Of a DNA stretch of 64,000 nt, positions 60,744 to 64,000 are shown piece by piece. The stretch is from Glycomyces xiaoerkulensis (lineage in GTDB: Bacteria > Actinomycetota > Actinomycetes > Mycobacteriales > Micromonosporaceae). Under the pieces are notes generated by a model that was given only the letters and a program-made list of their open reading frames with translations, ran no database searches and had not been told where the DNA came from. Each line of letters begins with the position of its first letter. The first letter of the stretch is position 1. The position numbers and the translations under genes are program-made. The stretch covers positions 310,001-374,000 of the forward strand of contig NZ_PGGV01000037.1 of NCBI RefSeq assembly GCF_002798405.1, in the 5' to 3' direction.

Positions 60744-62219
60744 CTATTCCGGCCCGTCACTGAGATTATGGTGAGATTTTCCCGTGCCACGCTCCCCCGC
60801 TTTCCCCTCGGGAGTCTCCTGCTCGGAGTCATTGGCGGGCAAGACATCGAGGATGCGCCTTTCGGCTCTCCGGGCGCTGCCATCGAGACACTTGGCGTAG
60901 ACCCGCAGCAGCGTCTCAATGCTGTGGCCTGCCCACTCAGCGACCTGGGCGACCTCAACGCCTGCGGCGAGCCAGCCGGAGACGCAGGCGTGACGAAGGT
61001 TGTACGGCACTGCGGCCAGCCCGCGCTCCAGTTCCTTCGGCGTGAGCGCCTTCTCGCGAGCCTTCTGCCAGACCCTGCCGTAGGACTCCTGACTCGGGAC
61101 CGCCCCCTTCGGGCCTACAAAGAGTCGGCCTCCCGAGCCGTAGCCGTGCTTGTCGATGTGGCCGCGGATCCGCTTCGCCAGGAGTGGGTGCATCGGCGCG
61201 ATGCGGATCGACTTCTCCGACCGATGCTTCAACCGACGGCGATCACGCCGTTGGGTGCGATCGTCGTTGTATCGAGCCTTGGCGTGAGGCTCGGCGCGTC
61301 GCAGGCGGAACTCGCCGAAGGCGTCCTCGTCGCCTTCGGCAGGCAGTTCGAAATCGCCGCGATGCAGTGCGATGACCTCCTCGGGCCGCATGCCGGCATA
61401 ACCCATGATCGCGAAGAACGTCTCCATCCGCTCTCCGAGCTTGCCGAGCTGCCCAACGGCGCTGAGCAGCCGAGCGACCTGGTCATGGTTCGGAACGACG
61501 GCGGGGTCGATGGAGTCATCGCTGTGTTCGACTGTCCACGACACTGTCCCGAACGGATTGGAGCGCAGGACCCTGATCTCGACGGCGTACTCCATCGCAG
61601 TGTTGATCGTGCTGCGACGGCGCTTGGCATAGTTGGCGGACGCCCTAGCCCCGTCCTGCCTGAGACTCAGGTGGTCGAGCAGTCCGCGAATGAGTCCAGG
61701 GCCGTCTTCTTCGTCCTCGAACGCGGCCATCTCGACCGTGTGCTCTTCGAGCCATGCGATGGCAGCCGCGTGCTCCTCGGGTACCTGGTCCCCATGGAGG
61801 CGATCGCCGAAAGCCCACTGCTTCAGCGCCGCTCTGATCTCGCTGTCAGAAGGCCGCTGCTTGCCCGATTCAAGCAGCGCCAGAGTCGCGTCGCTGAGCC
61901 CTTCGGCGATGCTCTGGCGTTGCCGACCGCCGATGCGCGGCCATCGCATCTCGCTGTACTTCAGCGCGAACTCGTACCACCGGAGGTCGGAATTCGTCCT
62001 GAGCATCGACTGCGGCAGACCGGTGGCGGCATCGAACTTCTCGCCATTGCGGTGGGCGGCGACAAGTTCAGCCTTGAACCCGTCGGCGGCGGCCTTGCTG
62101 TGGAAGGGTTTGCGCTTCGGCTCTCCCTCCACGGTCCACCGGACGGTATGGGTTTTCTTGCCACCTTTCCGCTTGGTGACTTTATGGTCCCAGAAGGTGG
62201 CTTTGTAGCTCCATTGCAT
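60744..62219 (-). CDS. int: Tyrosine site-specific integrase
   Basis: 491 residues from the ATG at 62219, which shares its A with the stop of the excisionase gene (TGATG). N-terminal AP2-like/arm-binding part rich in basic residues (KVTKRKGGKKTHTVRWTVEG), SAM-like core-binding domain, and catalytic domain with Arg in GYAGMRPEEV, the second Arg in NLRHACVSGWL, His in EWAGHSIETL and Tyr in RVYAK. Adjacent to the tRNA-Ser(UGA), reading toward it, as in actinomycete integrative elements. Confidence 0.93.
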   Translation of the reverse strand: MQWSYKATFWDHKVTKRKGGKKTHTVRWTVEGEPKRKPFHSKAAADGFKAELVAAHRNGEKFDAATGLPQSMLRTNSDLRWYEFALKYSEMRWPRIGGRQRQSIAEGLSDATLALLESGKQRPSDSEIRAALKQWAFGDRLHGDQVPEEHAAAIAWLEEHTVEMAAFEDEEDGPGLIRGLLDHLSLRQDGARASANYAKRRRSTINTAMEYAVEIRVLRSNPFGTVSWTVEHSDDSIDPAVVPNHDQVARLLSAVGQLGKLGERMETFFAIMGYAGMRPEEVIALHRGDFELPAEGDEDAFGEFRLRRAEPHAKARYNDDRTQRRDRRRLKHRSEKSIRIAPMHPLLAKRIRGHIDKHGYGSGGRLFVGPKGAVPSQESYGRVWQKAREKALTPKELERGLAAVPYNLRHACVSGWLAAGVEVAQVAEWAGHSIETLLRVYAKCLDGSARRAERRILDVLPANDSEQETPEGKAGERGTGKSHHNLSDGPE

Positions 62220-62443
62220 CAAGCGCTCACCTCGGCAAGGCTGTCGAGCCACTTGTCGAAGTCAGCGCGGCGGACCCGCACCTGCCCGTTCGGCAGCTTG
62301 AAGTGGCGCGGTGCGCGGTCCTTGTTCTTCCAGTCATTCCAGGTCGACTTCGTGATGTCGAGCTCGGCGAACACCTCCTGGAGGGTCATGAGGTTGGGTG
62401 AACTCGGCCGTGTGGGTTTCGGTCGTGACGTCGCACGTGACAT
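62219..62443 (-). CDS. xis: Excisionase-type helix-turn-helix protein
   Basis: 74 residues from the ATG at 62443 (AAGGAGA upstream). MerR-like winged helix: LQEVFAELDITKSTWNDWKN, then RAPRHFKLPNGQVRVRRADF, as in actinophage and plasmid Xis proteins. Overlaps the integrase start by one base, so the two are co-translated. Confidence 0.85.
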   Translation of the reverse strand: MSRATSRPKPTRPSSPNLMTLQEVFAELDITKSTWNDWKNKDRAPRHFKLPNGQVRVRRADFDKWLDSLAEVSA

Positions 62444-62505
62444 GCTGGAATCTCCTTCTCTTGTCTTTGGCGGACGGAAAGGAACGACAGGTCGGCGGCG
62501 GCCTC

Positions 62506-64000
62506 CTAAAGCGAGCCGCCGACCCTCGTCGTATCTGGGTGAAGGTCGTAGCGGGGTGTGGTCGGGCGGCCGCCTCGGCGGCGGGGCAGGGGTTGTTCGC
62601 GGAGCCAGCCGTGTTCGACGAGGACGCGGGCGGCGGTGCGGACTTTGTCGGCGGTGGCGAAGTGGCGGCGGCCGCGCAGGGCCCGGTACATGTCGCGGGC
62701 GCTGATGCCGGGCCGTCCGTGGCGGGTGAGCCAGTCGAGTAGTTCGGCGGCCGGGCCCGTGTGGTCGTCGACGCCCATGTACGCGAATGTGGCCAGGGCG
62801 TGGTCGGCGAAGTAGTAGCCCAGGACGGTAGCGCGGTCGATCGTGTCGGCCTCGATGGGCATCCGGGTTCCGGCGGTGGGGTATTGGGCCAGGTGGAGGA
62901 GTCCGGCGAGGCGAACGACGGCGCCGGTCCATTTGTTGGCCCAATTGAGGATGGGTTCCCATTCGCCGCCGGGGGCCAGGCGCGGTTCACGTTCCCGTTC
63001 GAGGTCGACCACCCGGGCCCGGGCCTGCGGCGACAGCTCCAGCACGGCCGCCTCGGTCTGGTGGTGCATGGCGTGGACGATCCCGCCCAGCTTGCGGCTG
63101 TAGGCGGTCTTCACGGGGCCGGGGATGGCCGGTGGGCACGGGTTGCGGTTCCCGACCGTGGAGGCCGGGAGGGCGTACAGGAACCGGGCCATCAGGCCGC
63201 GGTCTTCGAAGCCGGGCATGCGGGCGGCCTCGCGGAGGACGGCCGGTTGGACGGCCAGCCCGACCGTGAGGGCCGGGGCCGGGACGTACTCGGCCGGGGC
63301 CGACTTGCGGGCCACCCGCAGCAGGTCTCCGGCGTGGCCTTTGAGGAACACGTCGAGGTCGGGGACGCCGGAGTAGCGTCCGGCGATGGTGGCGAAGATG
63401 CCGCCCTCGGCCGACAGGATCGCCAGGCGGCCGGACTGCTCGGCCAGCAGCGACTTCGCCGCCTCGGGGGTGATGTCGTCGGCCACGAGCTTGGGTTCGA
63501 CCGGGATGGCGGCCGCCTCGGCCTCGCGTGCGGCCGTTTTGGCGCCGTTGACCGCTTCGGGGTCGTCGGGGGCCTTGGAGGCGGCGGCCAGGGCCTGCTC
63601 GGCGGCGCGTTTGGCGATCTCGGCCTCGGTGGCCGCCTCGATGATCGCCGGGCGGGCGGCCTCGGCCAGCTCGGCCTCGGTCTCCAGGATCGGGGCCACA
63701 AGGTGGCCGAACGTGGAGGACTTCCGGTTGCCCGGGCCCAGGGCGACGGCGGTGAACAGGTTGCACGGCTCGACCCAGTCGGGCCCGGCCTGGACGGCCA
63801 GGCGGCCCTGCGCGGCCGTGGCCAGGGCGGCGAGGCCGATCGATCCGGCCAGGTCGGTCGGGGTCTGGGTGGCCTCGGCGACCGACTCGACCATGTCGCC
63901 CAGCCAGTCGGGCAGGGCCACAGCCGGGAACGCCGGCAGGCCCTCGCGCGAGCCGCCCAGCGGGATCGGCGCGGGCCAGTCCTCGGCGCCGTGGCCGACG
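62506..64000 (-). CDS. DUF3987 protein (replication-related), 5' end missing
   Basis: At least 498 residues; the frame is open to the window edge. It contains LGPGNRKSSTFGHLV, a P-loop variant (GPGNRKSS), an alanine-rich coiled coil at about 120-180 and a conserved second half (NWANKWTGAVVRLAGLLHLA; ARDMYRALRGRRHFATADKV) followed by a winged helix. This is the DUF3987 family, helicase/primase-like proteins of actinomycete plasmids and integrative elements that probably act in replication. It precedes the excisionase by 62 bp. Confidence 0.8.
   Translation of the reverse strand, partial: VGHGAEDWPAPIPLGGSREGLPAFPAVALPDWLGDMVESVAEATQTPTDLAGSIGLAALATAAQGRLAVQAGPDWVEPCNLFTAVALGPGNRKSSTFGHLVAPILETEAELAEAARPAIIEAATEAEIAKRAAEQALAAASKAPDDPEAVNGAKTAAREAEAAAIPVEPKLVADDITPEAAKSLLAEQSGRLAILSAEGGIFATIAGRYSGVPDLDVFLKGHAGDLLRVARKSAPAEYVPAPALTVGLAVQPAVLREAARMPGFEDRGLMARFLYALPASTVGNRNPCPPAIPGPVKTAYSRKLGGIVHAMHHQTEAAVLELSPQARARVVDLEREREPRLAPGGEWEPILNWANKWTGAVVRLAGLLHLAQYPTAGTRMPIEADTIDRATVLGYYFADHALATFAYMGVDDHTGPAAELLDWLTRHGRPGISARDMYRALRGRRHFATADKVRTAARVLVEHGWLREQPLPRRRGGRPTTPRYDLHPDTTRVGGSL

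Larger units (their letters stand above)
60646..64000. mobile_element. Integrative element at tRNA-Ser(UGA), partial
   Basis: Integrase, excisionase and DUF3987 protein, in the order of many actinobacterial integrative and conjugative elements or prophage-like plasmids. The element starts at the tRNA 3' end and continues past the window edge, so its size and right end cannot be seen. Confidence 0.75.

Overview
The window comes from a high-GC, Gram-positive actinomycete. Evidence: GC-rich codons with frequent GTG starts; LytR-CpsA-Psr, WhiJ/DUF397-type and IdeR/DmdR-type features; an AA10 cellulose-active enzyme with a near-consensus CebR box; and an integrase/excisionase/DUF3987 module of actinomycete integrative elements beside a tRNA-Ser. 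I cannot name the genus from sequence alone.

Layout. 1-10.7 kb is ordinary chromosome: the end of an LCP cell-wall ligase, an orphan branched-chain-amino-acid-type binding lipoprotein, a two-component system divergent from an ABC-2 exporter, a TetR/DMT-transporter pair with two visible operators, a YnfA protein and a GH35 beta-galactosidase. 10.7-14.5 kb is a small accessory patch: a 124-bp compound inverted repeat, two paralogous small proteins, a WhiJ-type regulator with a DUF397 partner, a quinone-oxidoreductase-like enzyme, and a chimeric remnant of an ATPase and a second DUF397 gene. 14.5-31 kb holds an LPXTG surface protein, an envelope-type histidine kinase/response regulator/DUF4097 operon, a MerR pair, an aminotransferase, a ClpC-like unfoldase, an AAA/DUF4143 ATPase, a TetR-controlled ABC exporter, a lytic polysaccharide monooxygenase and a secreted SGNH hydrolase.

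31.2-42.9 kb is one minus-strand, tightly spaced five-gene operon coding for proteins of 125, 1183, 86, 150 and 2325 residues, none of which I can assign to a function. It is the strongest candidate here for an undescribed system.

43.6-58.5 kb is a genomic island bounded by a 56-bp perfect direct repeat of the 3' half of tRNA-Ser(GCU). It carries a 1429-residue STAND-type NTPase with a helical-repeat C-terminus, a 695-residue KAP-family NTPase convergent with a 657-residue zinc-ribbon protein, further unknown proteins and a nest of broken insertion sequences (ISAs1-like and IS3-like), but no integrase. This composition is that of an anti-phage defence island.

58.5-64 kb returns to chromosome (tRNA-Ser(GCU), CPBP membrane protease, an iron-regulated FhuF-like reductase, tRNA-Ser(UGA)) and then enters a second integrative element, with tyrosine integrase, excisionase and DUF3987 protein, that runs off the right edge.
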